Below, piece after piece: positions 1 to 7,903 of a DNA stretch of 64,000 nt (positions are counted from its first letter, which is position 1; every line of letters starts with the position of its first letter). The notes under the pieces are model-generated. The model made no database searches. It was not told where the DNA came from and saw only the letters and a program-made list of their open reading frames with translations. Position numbers and translations under genes: made by a program. Source of the stretch: Acidobacteriota bacterium (GTDB lineage: Bacteria; Acidobacteriota; Thermoanaerobaculia; Multivoradales; SZUA-115); contig JAJRVQ010000126.1 of NCBI GenBank assembly GCA_024277255.1, forward strand, positions 1 through 64,000, in the 5' to 3' direction.

Positions 1-99
1 CTTCGCCTCCTCCAGCTCAACTTGTTCGAACGAAGGCCGCTCGAACAGCTCCTCAGACCGCCTGATCCCGTCGCAACGGATATTCCTCTTCAGCTCCAC
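1..99 (-). CDS. possible 5' end of a gene cut by the left window edge
   Basis: After the stop of the NuoF-like gene the same frame stays open on the minus strand to the window edge. A GTG at 99-97 could start it (reads roughly VELKRNIRCDGIRRSEEL). No convincing ribosome binding site lies in front of the GTG. It may be the next gene of the peptide operon, or chance. It does not resemble the missing C-terminal part of NuoF. Confidence 0.2.
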   Translation of the reverse strand, partial: MELKRNIRCDGIRRSEELFERPSFEQVELEEAK

Positions 100-117
100 C
101 TCGGGATTGCATGAAAG

Positions 118-1221
118 TTAGTGGGACAGCAGTGGCGTTCGGTTGGTGCCGTCTTGGCACGGTTGACACTTTCCACACGAGGCTCGGTGGAAGAAGGCGC
201 CGAGTTCGATGGCAAGATCGGTGACCGATTGGCCGGCGCCGATCACGATGACCGCGCCAGAACCGAGATCGGAGTCGACTTCGGTCAGCGAATCGAAATC
301 CATTGGGACATCGAACATTTCGGAGGTCAGGATGCGGGAGCCTGGTCCGCCGGGTAGAACACCCTGTATCTCGGTTCCGTCGACGCCTCCACCCCCCAAG
401 TCATAGAGCAGAGTACGAAGGGGCGTTCCGAGAGGCAGTTCGTAGAGTCCGGGCCGCTCGACATCGCCCGAGAGGCTGAAGACCATGGTTCCCGGCGTGT
501 ACCGGCCACCCGTCTTGCGGAAGATCTCTGCGCCATGGCGGGCCACAAAACCGGCGTGCAGGAGAGTCTCCAGGTTGGTGACCGCCGTCGGATGACCGAG
601 GATCCCCTTGCTGGTCGGCAAGGGAGGCTTCCCGCGCGGTCGTCCCACTCTTCCCTCGACGATCTCCATGAGGGCCGTCTCTTCACCGGTGATGTAGCCG
701 CCAGGCGATCGAACGACCAGGAGTTCGATCTCTGTACGAGGTCTGACGGCGGAGAGAGCCTCCTCCAGGAGTCGCTGCTCATCAACGCTCTCTCGGCCCA
801 GGTAGAGAATGCCCACCTGCGCACCCACCGCCCAGGAGGCTAACAGTAGATCGGCGACGACTCTGGCTGGATTCTTGCTGAGAAGAAGCCGTGCCTTGAA
901 GGTTCCGGGTGCGCCGGAATGAGCGTTGCAAACGAAGAAACGCGCTTCGTCCTCGCCCGAAGCTAGCTGTTGCCATTTCCAGGCAACCGGAAACCCTCCG
1001 CCTGCTCGGCCTCGTAGCCCAGACCTTTCAAGTTCCAGGAGGAAGCTCTCCCGGGATGAGTACTGCGCCTTGATCGACGCGAGGACTGCCAGCGGGTCCG
1101 TTGCCTCGACTGCCAGATCCCGGAGGAGCGGCCCTGGATGGACGAGTGGCTCGAAGTCCGAGCTACGGAGAGGACTCAGCAAACCTCTGGAACACGTAAG
1201 CTGCATCTGGGCTAGTTCCAT
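118..1221 (-). CDS. NuoF-like flavoprotein in a RiPP operon, C-terminally shortened
   Basis: This 367-aa protein resembles the 51-kDa FMN/NADH-binding subunit of complex I (NuoF/HoxF family, normally about 420-440 aa). Visible signatures are the glycine-rich GRAGGGFP at residues 71-78, GEETALMEIVEG at 179-190, the KPP segment at 198-200, an SLBB-like region and the iron-sulfur motif CGKCQPC at 349-355. Two points are odd. The acidic NADESEPG motif of the nucleotide pocket reads NAHSGAPG (99-106). The chain also ends 12 residues after the third cluster cysteine, so the usual fourth cysteine ligand is absent. No other nuo gene is nearby, and it overlaps the end of the secreted-protein gene, so it is probably the last readable gene of the peptide operon. 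An electron-donor or flavin redox role in peptide maturation is inference. The ATG at 1221 is tentative; another in-frame ATG lies at 1206. Confidence 0.75.
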   Translation of the reverse strand: MELAQMQLTCSRGLLSPLRSSDFEPLVHPGPLLRDLAVEATDPLAVLASIKAQYSSRESFLLELERSGLRGRAGGGFPVAWKWQQLASGEDEARFFVCNAHSGAPGTFKARLLLSKNPARVVADLLLASWAVGAQVGILYLGRESVDEQRLLEEALSAVRPRTEIELLVVRSPGGYITGEETALMEIVEGRVGRPRGKPPLPTSKGILGHPTAVTNLETLLHAGFVARHGAEIFRKTGGRYTPGTMVFSLSGDVERPGLYELPLGTPLRTLLYDLGGGGVDGTEIQGVLPGGPGSRILTSEMFDVPMDFDSLTEVDSDLGSGAVIVIGAGQSVTDLAIELGAFFHRASCGKCQPCQDGTNRTPLLSH

Positions 1222-1627
1222 AACCGATGGTGGGTTTTTCAGTTTGTAGTCGGAATTCGTGGTCGATCCTCACAAATGCCACCGCCGGATGGGGCAACAT
1301 CGGTACACCAGAGTCCAGCTCGATCACTGTTCCTGCAATGTCAATCCGAAGGCTGTTTTTCCGGAACTCTCCCGCCACCTCTGCGCCATCAAAGTCCTGC
1401 GTTGCGACCGTGAGCAAACCCAGGCCCGGCAAATAGAGGAAGATATATTCGAGCTGGCTCAGCACCATCGACAGATCCTCTAGGACCAGATCATCATTCA
1501 CGCTGACCCTGCCATCCGCAACCTGAAATCCACCCATGCGGCTCGCCATTGCGGGGGATACAGAACCCGCCGTTACAATGGTCGTTGCCACCATCGTCGT
1601 CACGAGTCGTTTCGCTTGTTCGTTCAT
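1163..1627 (-). CDS. small secreted protein of the RiPP operon, unknown function
   Basis: This 154-aa protein has a clear signal peptide (MNEQAKRLVTTMVATT..., with a likely cleavage after AMAS near residue 29). A mature part of about 125 residues follows, rich in short beta-like hydrophobic stretches. I recognise no family. A GGGAG ribosome binding site precedes the ATG. The gene follows the precursor peptide by about 180 bp on the same strand and overlaps the NuoF-like gene by 59 bp, so the two are probably co-expressed. Its export suggests that it works in the periplasm or outside the cell, perhaps as a binding or immunity protein for the mature peptide; that role is a guess from position only. 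Confidence 0.6.
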   Translation of the reverse strand: MNEQAKRLVTTMVATTIVTAGSVSPAMASRMGGFQVADGRVSVNDDLVLEDLSMVLSQLEYIFLYLPGLGLLTVATQDFDGAEVAGEFRKNSLRIDIAGTVIELDSGVPMLPHPAVAFVRIDHEFRLQTEKPTIGYGTSPDAAYVFQRFAESSP

Positions 1628-1714
1628 TCGCTACCCACTCCCTTTCTCGAAGCACTGGACGATGTTCTCTGCAAGAACTACGTCCATCACGACACTCCGT
1701 GCTAGATTGAAAAC

Positions 1715-1789
1715 GCAGCCCGAACCTCCTAGCGTCCACGCTGGAAGCATCAGCTGACAAACGTGCGCCGTTTCTAAGGTTCGGGCTGC
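1715..1789 (-). other. long-range inverted repeat between precursor and next gene
   Basis: Thirteen bases at 1715-1727 (GCAGCCCGAACCT) are exactly complementary to 1777-1789, with a 49-base loop that holds a further small AGCG/CGCT hairpin. It lies just downstream of the precursor peptide gene on the minus strand. There is no T-run, so it is not a classical terminator. It could act as an attenuator or as an RNA-end stabiliser that raises precursor mRNA relative to the genes behind it. Confidence 0.6.
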
Positions 1790-1806
1790 ATCTCAGCTAC
1801 CGAGAG

Positions 1807-1941
1807 CTAGCGCTTAGCCCCAGCCCCACCGCCACCGCCACCGCCACCGCCGGCGCCACCCTGGCACGAGCAGCCACATGAGCAAGCAGCTATCACGTCT
1901 GGCTGGATAGCCGTGGACACAAAGGCTTGTGGAATGAACAT
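1807..1941 (-). CDS. RiPP precursor peptide, 44 aa, CxCxCxC plus polyglycine core
   Basis: A short gene lies just downstream of the radical SAM maturase. It encodes 44 residues: a leader starting MFIPQAFVSTAIQ, then CSCGCSC at residues 20-26, QGGA, nine consecutive glycines (31-39) and a final AGAKR. A near-ideal Shine-Dalgarno sequence (AAGGAGGTGA, 1957-1948) sits six bases before the ATG, stronger than those of its neighbours, as expected for a highly translated precursor. The alternating cysteines are the likely sites for thioether or other radical-based crosslinks made by the SPASM enzyme, and the leader would be bound by that enzyme's PqqD-like domain. The cleavage site is not evident: there is no GG motif before the cysteines, and the exporter lacks a C39 peptidase. 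I cannot match this core pattern to a named RiPP family. Confidence 0.8.
   Translation of the reverse strand: MFIPQAFVSTAIQPDVIAACSCGCSCQGGAGGGGGGGGGAGAKR
1826..1849. repeat. hexamer microsatellite inside the precursor core
   Basis: Four perfect tandem copies of CCACCG (plus strand) encode the alternating GGC/GGT glycine codons of the precursor tail. Such a tract could gain or lose Gly-Gly units by slippage without breaking the frame. Confidence 0.85.
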
Positions 1942-1947
1942 CTAGTT

Positions 1948-1957
1948 TCACCTCCTT
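1948..1957 (-). promoter_or_regulatory. strong ribosome binding site of the precursor
   Basis: The minus strand reads AAGGAGGTGA, an extended match to the 16S anti-Shine-Dalgarno sequence, six bases before the ATG at 1941. It fixes the start of the 44-aa peptide. Confidence 0.85.
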
Positions 1958-2006
1958 TCCAAAAGGGATTTTCGCAACGCCCTAGGCGCGCGAACTGTTG
2001 TCTATT

Positions 2007-2026
2007 GCCTAATCGTTACATTAGGC
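2007..2026 (-). terminator. hairpin over the stop codon of the radical SAM gene
   Basis: Seven-base arms (GCCTAAT at 2007-2013 and ATTAGGC at 2020-2026) enclose a six-base loop and overlap the TAA of the maturase gene. No T-run follows, so this may be a weak terminator, a processing site or an mRNA-stability hairpin between maturase and precursor. Confidence 0.35.
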
Positions 2027-3427
2027 GCATGCTGTGACGTGCGATTCCACGGGAATATCGCTCGACCCCCACATCTTCTCGATCGCGATCTTCTCGAGAT
2101 GCCGGCAGTAGATTTCGTTGAGGGCGTCGAAGCGCCGATAAACGTTGTAGGCCGTTGCGCGACAGCCTCCATTGCAGAGGTTCTTCAGGTCGCAGTGTAG
2201 GCAGGCATCGATCCGGTCGACCACCATGCCCCGGACCTGCCGCATCACCGGGGAGGTGTCGAAGATCTCCTGGATGTCTGTCTCTCGAATGTTGCCGCAG
2301 AGAAACTCGTCGAAGTGGAGGGACTGACACGGGTAGACAAAACCGGAGGGGTCGATGCTGAACTCGCCGTGCCCAACGCCGCAGTGGTTTCTTGGTGCAA
2401 TGCCCTGTGCCGGTTCGCACTCGACGCTCAGACTCTTGCGCCGCTTGTCAAGGTAGGCAACGAGTCTCTCTTGTGCCGCGTTCCACTCTTCTAGCATCGG
2501 TATCTGCTCGAGGCTTAATTTTTGATGATCTCCTGCTTGAAAGATGATCGGCGCCAAGAAGTCGGCGCCCAGGTCGTCCAGGGCAAACTCGAAGATCTCC
2601 TTGAGGAAACCTATGTTCTTGTCGGTGAGAGCTGGAACGAGCGCGATGTGAGGCTTCTCCGTGCCTCTCTTCTCCCGAACCTCGACGAGATTTCTAATTC
2701 CCCGAACTGTCGGCAAGAACGTGTTCTTGCCTCGAAAGTGCTCATGGAGATGGCTCTCGTGCCCGTCGATGCTGATGGTGACGGTGTCGACCAGGTCGAC
2801 CAGGCGCTCAGCCACTTCGCCCTTGATGAGGATTCCATTGGTCAACACCTCGAGGGTGAGGTCGTCGCTAAGGGAACGCGCATGCTCCAATAGATCCAGG
2901 ACATCCGGTCTCATCAGTGGCTCTCCACCGGTGAAGAACAGGTGCTTCGCTCCGAGGGAGACGATGCGATCGAGAAGAGCCTTGTACTCGTCGGTGGTGA
3001 GGATCGGAGCGAAGCGCCCCTTCTTCTGGAGTTCGATCTTGAACTCCCGATCGCTCTTGTTGTAGCAGTATGGGCACTTGAGGTTGCAGTCGTTGGTCAG
3101 GTGGAGATAGATGGCATAGGCAAACTCTCTCGGAGCGAATTCGAAGCGCTCGTTCTCGCGGTACCGCTCGCTGTGCAAGAAGCCGGACTCGACCAGCGGC
3201 TGGACGAAGTCGTCCACGGCGGTCCTCGCCTCCTGCTCGGCAATGTCGAAGGTCTCGCCGACTTCCCCGATGACCTGTTCCACGGTGCGGTACTTCCGGA
3301 ACTGCTCGATGAGAAAACGCCCGCTCTCGTTGACCCGAACCCAGGTGAAGTTGTATGGGTCGAAGTACAGGAACCACTCCCCTTGCCGAAATACGCGGGT
3401 GCGTGGCGGGACCAGGACTCTATTCAC
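2021..3427 (-). CDS. PqqD-like/radical SAM/SPASM peptide maturase
   Basis: This 468-aa enzyme probably modifies the 44-aa precursor encoded immediately downstream. Residues 1-90 resemble a PqqD-type RiPP recognition element (leader-binding winged helix). The radical SAM cluster motif is CNLKCPYC (C114, C118, C121), followed by GGEP at 167-170. A full SPASM region carries two auxiliary-cluster cysteine sets (C349, C367, C377, C409, C412, C418, C422, C441). The GTG at 3427 is chosen as start because a GAGGAGG ribosome binding site (3440-3434) precedes it by six bases. This makes the gene overlap the exporter stop by eight bases, so the two are translationally coupled. Enzymes of this architecture make thioether, C-C or other crosslinks; the exact chemistry here cannot be read from sequence. 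Confidence 0.9.
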   Translation of the reverse strand: MNRVLVPPRTRVFRQGEWFLYFDPYNFTWVRVNESGRFLIEQFRKYRTVEQVIGEVGETFDIAEQEARTAVDDFVQPLVESGFLHSERYRENERFEFAPREFAYAIYLHLTNDCNLKCPYCYNKSDREFKIELQKKGRFAPILTTDEYKALLDRIVSLGAKHLFFTGGEPLMRPDVLDLLEHARSLSDDLTLEVLTNGILIKGEVAERLVDLVDTVTISIDGHESHLHEHFRGKNTFLPTVRGIRNLVEVREKRGTEKPHIALVPALTDKNIGFLKEIFEFALDDLGADFLAPIIFQAGDHQKLSLEQIPMLEEWNAAQERLVAYLDKRRKSLSVECEPAQGIAPRNHCGVGHGEFSIDPSGFVYPCQSLHFDEFLCGNIRETDIQEIFDTSPVMRQVRGMVVDRIDACLHCDLKNLCNGGCRATAYNVYRRFDALNEIYCRHLEKIAIEKMWGSSDIPVESHVTACA

Positions 3428-5219
3428 GGAGTACCTCCTCGAGAGCGAGTGCATCCTGCTCCGCGAGAGGGTCGACCGCTTGCTGGGGACGGAACTGTTG
3501 CCTGAACAACCGCGTGTAGGCACCGTCTCTTGCCAGCAGCTCCGTGTGGGACCCCTCTTCGATCACCGATCCGTCTTCCAGCATCACGACTCGATCGGCG
3601 AGCATGAGCGATGAGAGACGGTGCGCGATGACGATCGTCGTGCGGTCTTGGGTAAGGCGCTGAAGGGCCTGTTGAATCTCTGCTTCTGACTCAGAATCGA
3701 CGGCCGAGACGGCTTCGTCGAGAATCAGGACCGTCGGGTTCCTGAGGAAAGCGCGAGCCAGCGCGATTCGCTGAGCCTGTCCTCCAGACAGTCTCGCTCC
3801 ACGCTCGCCGACGACGGTGTCGTAGCCGTCGTCGAGCTGCTGAATGAAATCGTGGGCGCTGGCCAACCGACATGCTTGCTCGACCTCGGCCCGGGTTGCT
3901 TCGACTGACGCCTGGCGCAGATTCTCGAGAATGCTCCCCTGGAACAAGAAGGTCTGCTGATCGACAATCCCGATGGTGCTCCGGAGCGTCTCAAGAGAGA
4001 TGTCCAGCACATCGCGCCCGCTGAGAAAAACGGTTCCGGGAGGCGGTTCGTAGAAGCGGAGCAACAGGTTCATCAGTGTGCTCTTGCCGACCCCCGATCG
4101 GCCGACCAGAGCGACGGTCGACCCCTTCGGGACGGAAAGGGTGACGTCGTGCAGAACCTCACAGCCATCGTCGTAACCGAAGGAGAGCTGGCGAAACTCG
4201 AGATCTCCTTCGAGGGTAGCCCCGACCTCGCCATCGCTCGGCTCGGGCTGCTCGTCGAGGAACTCGTAGATTCGGCTCAGTGCCGACGCTGCCGACTGGA
4301 CGCTCAGGTTCCCTGCCACAATGCCGTTGACCGGACCAAAGATGAAGGTCAGAAGGGAGAGGATGCCGACGACCTCTCCGACGGTCATCGTGCCGTTGAT
4401 GACAGCCGTCATGCCGTACCAGAGGATGAACGTGATGCAAAGAGAGGTGATCAGTCCCGTACCGATCGTGCTGATGATTCCGAACCAATTGGCTCTGACA
4501 TAGACGTCTTTGAGCCTCCCGAGACTTCGAGAGGTCACTCTCTCTCGACCCTCTTGGTGTTGCAGCGCCTTGATGGTACGGATTCCCGCAAAGCTCTCCG
4601 CAACCAGTGCGGAGCTGACCGCCTGCGATTCCTGCATCTCGCTACTGAGGTCTCTCATGCGGGCGTTGGCGAAGAAACGGATGTAGGCGAAGGGAGCGAC
4701 CATCAACAGTAGGAACGCCCCCAATTGCCAATGCAGCACCATGACCACAACCGCTCCAACAATGAAGGTCAGGCCATTCATCACCAGGCCCAAGATGGTG
4801 CGGACGAGAGCCCCCTCAATCGCTCGCGAGTCATTCATCACCCTTGACTGCAGGTAGGTCGAGTGCTGGTTCGAGAAAAACCGGAGGGGTAACGCCTGAA
4901 CATGGTGAACCAACCTCTTCAGTACGTCGAAGATGATCGATTCGCGCAGCCGTAGAGTCAGCGACTCATTCAGGTAGGTAACGAGATGGCTAACGAGAAC
5001 GAGGACGAGCATGATCGCCGCGAGGAGAGAGACCGCCTGCAGGTCGCGGGTCTCCACCGCCTTGTCGATGATGAGCATGGTGAGGAGCGGCGCCGGTAGC
5101 TGGAGCAGCACCGCGGCCAGCATCAACCCACCGATTGCGACGAGCCGCAACTTGTAGGCACTCAGGAAATCACGCCAGAAACGGCGGACCAGGCTCACGC
5201 TTCTCGACTCTAAAGTCAC
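3420..5219 (-). CDS. ABC exporter (fused membrane and ATPase domains) of the RiPP operon
   Basis: This 599-aa half-transporter has a six-helix type-1 exporter membrane domain (about residues 20-315) and a nucleotide-binding domain with Walker A GRSGVGKS (373-380), LSGGQ (477-481) and Walker B VLILDE (497-502). It has no N-terminal C39 peptidase, so leader removal must be done elsewhere. The GTG at 5219 with GGGAG upstream is preferred as start. Longer readings run into the promoter at 5322-5350. It is the first gene of the operon and overlaps the radical SAM gene, so export of the mature peptide or immunity is the natural inference. A lipid or drug exporter of the MsbA type cannot be excluded from sequence alone. 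Confidence 0.85.
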   Translation of the reverse strand: MTLESRSVSLVRRFWRDFLSAYKLRLVAIGGLMLAAVLLQLPAPLLTMLIIDKAVETRDLQAVSLLAAIMLVLVLVSHLVTYLNESLTLRLRESIIFDVLKRLVHHVQALPLRFFSNQHSTYLQSRVMNDSRAIEGALVRTILGLVMNGLTFIVGAVVVMVLHWQLGAFLLLMVAPFAYIRFFANARMRDLSSEMQESQAVSSALVAESFAGIRTIKALQHQEGRERVTSRSLGRLKDVYVRANWFGIISTIGTGLITSLCITFILWYGMTAVINGTMTVGEVVGILSLLTFIFGPVNGIVAGNLSVQSAASALSRIYEFLDEQPEPSDGEVGATLEGDLEFRQLSFGYDDGCEVLHDVTLSVPKGSTVALVGRSGVGKSTLMNLLLRFYEPPPGTVFLSGRDVLDISLETLRSTIGIVDQQTFLFQGSILENLRQASVEATRAEVEQACRLASAHDFIQQLDDGYDTVVGERGARLSGGQAQRIALARAFLRNPTVLILDEAVSAVDSESEAEIQQALQRLTQDRTTIVIAHRLSSLMLADRVVMLEDGSVIEEGSHTELLARDGAYTRLFRQQFRPQQAVDPLAEQDALALEEVLRE

Positions 5220-5321
5220 ACTACGCTCCCGGAATCGCCGATCCCCAAAGGCGACGGGGTTGTGCGAGGAGTGTAGTGTAGAGGCTGTACATGCAGACCT
5301 CAGAGAAATGTAAGGGGAGAT

Positions 5322-5350
5322 ATAGTACCATAGCTCCCTGGGAGTAGCAA
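5322..5350 (-). promoter_or_regulatory. sigma-70-like promoter of the RiPP operon
   Basis: On the minus strand TTGCTA (5350-5345) and TACTAT (5327-5322) are separated by exactly 17 bases. The spacer contains the palindrome CTCCC-A-GGGAG (5334-5344), a possible operator. The predicted start lies near 5315, leaving a leader of about 95 bases before the exporter start. Confidence 0.55.
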
Positions 5351-5466
5351 CCATCAGAGAAGGCGTGAAATACGGATATCTGGCGCTGTAGCAAGCGGAG
5401 TTCCGAGAGACCTCAGGTCGTCACTTCTTCGGTGCCCGGTAACCCTTGAAATGAGGTTTGGCGGTC

Positions 5467-7875
5467 ATGCAGACGATGTATAGCTCGATGCGTTGGTTGG
5501 CGCAGCCGTTGCGCAAGCTCAAGAGTCAGGGACGCTTGGTAGCCTCGATTGTCACCATCTTGACCCTGGGGATCGGACCGAGCGCCGCGATCTTCTGCAT
5601 CGCCTATGGCGTGCTTCTCAAACCTCTGAGTTACGACCAACCAGGGAAGCTGGTGAGTCTCTGGCCAGACAGGATGGTGAACAAGCTGGCGTTTCGGGAA
5701 GTCGCCGAGAAGAGCACCAGCTTCGAGTTCGTCACGGCATACGCAGCCCACCGCTTTCCGGTCACCGGGAAGACGGACTCATTCGTGGTGAATGGGAGTC
5801 TGGTCGGCACGGATCACTTCCAGTTGCTGAGAGAGGAGCCCTGGCTTGGGCGAGTCTTCTTGCCTGAGGAGAGTCAGCCGGGCAAGAACCAAGTCCTGAT
5901 CCTCAGCCATCGACTCTGGTTGCAGCGTTACGGAGGTGACCGAGAGATCGTAGACAGCTTCCTGTCTATCGACGGAATTCCCTACGTGGTGGTTGGTGTG
6001 ATGAAGCCCGATTTTCGTCCTCTCGACGCCAGCTGGGAGATGTGGTCTCCACTGCCCATCGATTCCTCGAATGAGCAGGACTTCCTCGGTTCGTTCTACC
6101 TGAAGCTCGTCGGCCGTCTCCGTCCGGAGGCGAGTCCTGAGATCGCCACCAGCGAACTCCGCTGGACTTGCCAACAGCTCCAGGTGGCCTATCCGAATCT
6201 CATCTTGGATGAAATGGTGGAGGCGGCGAAGGTGGTGAGTCTGCGAGAGTATCTCTCCGGGCAAGCTGCTCCAGTTCTCGCTGTTCTCCTGGGAGCGGTG
6301 GTCTTTCTCTTCGTGATCGCCTGCGCCAACGTTGCCAACCTTCTGCTGGTCGCCGCTCGGGCGCGGCGAAAGGAGACGGCGATTCGCTCAGCTCTCGGAG
6401 CCGCTCCTTCGCGCTTGTTCCGCGAAGCCCTCGGCGAAAGCCTCCTCCTCGGCCTCGTTGGCGGAGCCACCGGCCTCGTTGCCGGAGCCGTGGCGGTGAA
6501 ACTAATCCTGTTGAGGTTTCCCGCCATCTTGCCGCGCTCGCCCGACATCGGCTTTTCCGGCCCCGTTTTTCTCTACACGTTCCTGCTCGCGGTGGCCGCA
6601 GCCGTATTGTCTGGCGCATGGCCGGCCTATCGCGTCTTCCGCACGAGGCTTCAGGGCGACCTGCAAGCAGGTGAGGAGAAGAGTGGGAGGCGTCGCGGTT
6701 TCGCATCGGGCTACCTCCTCTTCGCGATTCAAGTGATGGCCTCGACGATCTTGTTGATCGCGGCCGGCCTGATCCTCAACAGCCTGACAAAGCTGAGAGC
6801 GGTCGATCCGGGCTTCACCGAATCCGGTCTTCTGACTCTTCGGCTCGACCCGCCGTCGGCGATCTACCGAGAACCTGAAAGTCTGGTCTCGTACCATCAG
6901 CACGTGCTCGATAACGTCCGCGCGCTACCCGGCGTGACCGCGGCTGGAGCGATCCACCTGCTTCCGCTGACCTCGGACAATTGGAGCTTTCCCTACATGA
7001 CCGAGGACCTGACACTTCCCTCGGATGGATCTCAAATGGCCTTGCCGACTGCGAACTTTCGGGTTGTCACTCCTGGGTACTTCGAGGCTCTCTCGATTCC
7101 AGTACGTTCAGGCGAGGTCTTTTCTATCGAGAATACGGCGGACAGTCCGGCCGTGGGACTGATCAACCAAACCTTGGCCGACAACCTCTGGCCTGAGGAG
7201 CCGGCCGAGGGCAAGACTATCCAGCTTTTCGGCTCCGGCGGTCCCACTTTCACCGTGATCGGAGTTGTTGGAGACGTGCACCAGCACAGTCTGGACAAGC
7301 GGGCCGAGCCGGAGATCTATCGCCCGATCACCCAGTGGTCGATTGGACCGATGTATCTGATGGTCCGCTCGCCGCTACCCGCGAAGTCTCTTTGGGGTCA
7401 ACTCCGGGCGACGATCTCTTCGATCGACCCAGCCGTGCCAATCTCCCAAACGCGCCCGATGAAGGAGGTTGTCGCGGCGTCGATGTCCGACAGGCTGTTA
7501 ACCGTCAGCCTGGTCACGATCTTCGCCGGGCTTGCCCTATCGCTCTCGATCGCGGGGATCTATAGCGTTCTGAGCTACTCGGTGGCTCGCCGCCGCCGGG
7601 AGATCGGTATCCGAATGGCCTTGGGAGCTCGCCGAAGCGACATCGCCAGAACCGTCGTTGGCCGCGGGCTCGCCGTGGCTGGACTTGCCTTGGCCGTGGG
7701 ATTGGCGCTCGGGATCGTCCTTTCGCGCTACTTGGCGTCGCAGTTGTTCGAGGTCACCCCTTCCGATCCAGTAACGCTGGTCTCGGTCGTTCTCATCGTC
7801 CTGGCAACCGTCGTCGTGAGCCTGTGGATTCCGACCCACCGTGCCACTCTCGTTGATCCGCGGACCGTGATGTGA
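5467..7875 (+). CDS. ADOP-family FtsX/MacB-like permease
   Basis: This protein of about 802 aa has the double-FtsX layout typical of acidobacterial orphan permeases. It has a first membrane helix near residues 25-45, a MacB-type periplasmic core, a first FtsX block around 270-390 (CANVANLLLVAARARRKE), another helix near 425, a second periplasmic part and a final FtsX block (ARRRREIGIRMALGARR). There is no ATPase domain and no adjacent ATPase gene on its strand. The ATG at 5467 is preferred over an upstream TTG because GAGG lies about 11 bases before it. It is divergent from the RiPP operon, sharing a 250-bp intergenic region. These proteins may couple to MacB-like ATPases in export or cell-envelope stress; a link to peptide export or immunity is only positional. 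Confidence 0.85.
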   Translation: MQTMYSSMRWLAQPLRKLKSQGRLVASIVTILTLGIGPSAAIFCIAYGVLLKPLSYDQPGKLVSLWPDRMVNKLAFREVAEKSTSFEFVTAYAAHRFPVTGKTDSFVVNGSLVGTDHFQLLREEPWLGRVFLPEESQPGKNQVLILSHRLWLQRYGGDREIVDSFLSIDGIPYVVVGVMKPDFRPLDASWEMWSPLPIDSSNEQDFLGSFYLKLVGRLRPEASPEIATSELRWTCQQLQVAYPNLILDEMVEAAKVVSLREYLSGQAAPVLAVLLGAVVFLFVIACANVANLLLVAARARRKETAIRSALGAAPSRLFREALGESLLLGLVGGATGLVAGAVAVKLILLRFPAILPRSPDIGFSGPVFLYTFLLAVAAAVLSGAWPAYRVFRTRLQGDLQAGEEKSGRRRGFASGYLLFAIQVMASTILLIAAGLILNSLTKLRAVDPGFTESGLLTLRLDPPSAIYREPESLVSYHQHVLDNVRALPGVTAAGAIHLLPLTSDNWSFPYMTEDLTLPSDGSQMALPTANFRVVTPGYFEALSIPVRSGEVFSIENTADSPAVGLINQTLADNLWPEEPAEGKTIQLFGSGGPTFTVIGVVGDVHQHSLDKRAEPEIYRPITQWSIGPMYLMVRSPLPAKSLWGQLRATISSIDPAVPISQTRPMKEVVAASMSDRLLTVSLVTIFAGLALSLSIAGIYSVLSYSVARRRREIGIRMALGARRSDIARTVVGRGLAVAGLALAVGLALGIVLSRYLASQLFEVTPSDPVTLVSVVLIVLATVVVSLWIPTHRATLVDPRTVM

Positions 7876-7903
7876 GGGGAGGAACGAGTTTTCGATCCAA
7901 CCA

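Noticed and set aside
118-1221. Reading the NuoF-like gene as part of respiratory complex I
   Set aside because: No other nuo genes are near, the nucleotide motif is changed, and it overlaps a gene of the peptide operon.
3428-3523. Longer N-terminus for the radical SAM enzyme
   Set aside because: It lies inside the exporter gene in another frame and lacks a ribosome binding site, whereas GTG 3427 has GAGGAGG.
5220-5354. Longer N-terminus for the ABC exporter
   Set aside because: It would begin within the promoter hexamers and has no family resemblance.
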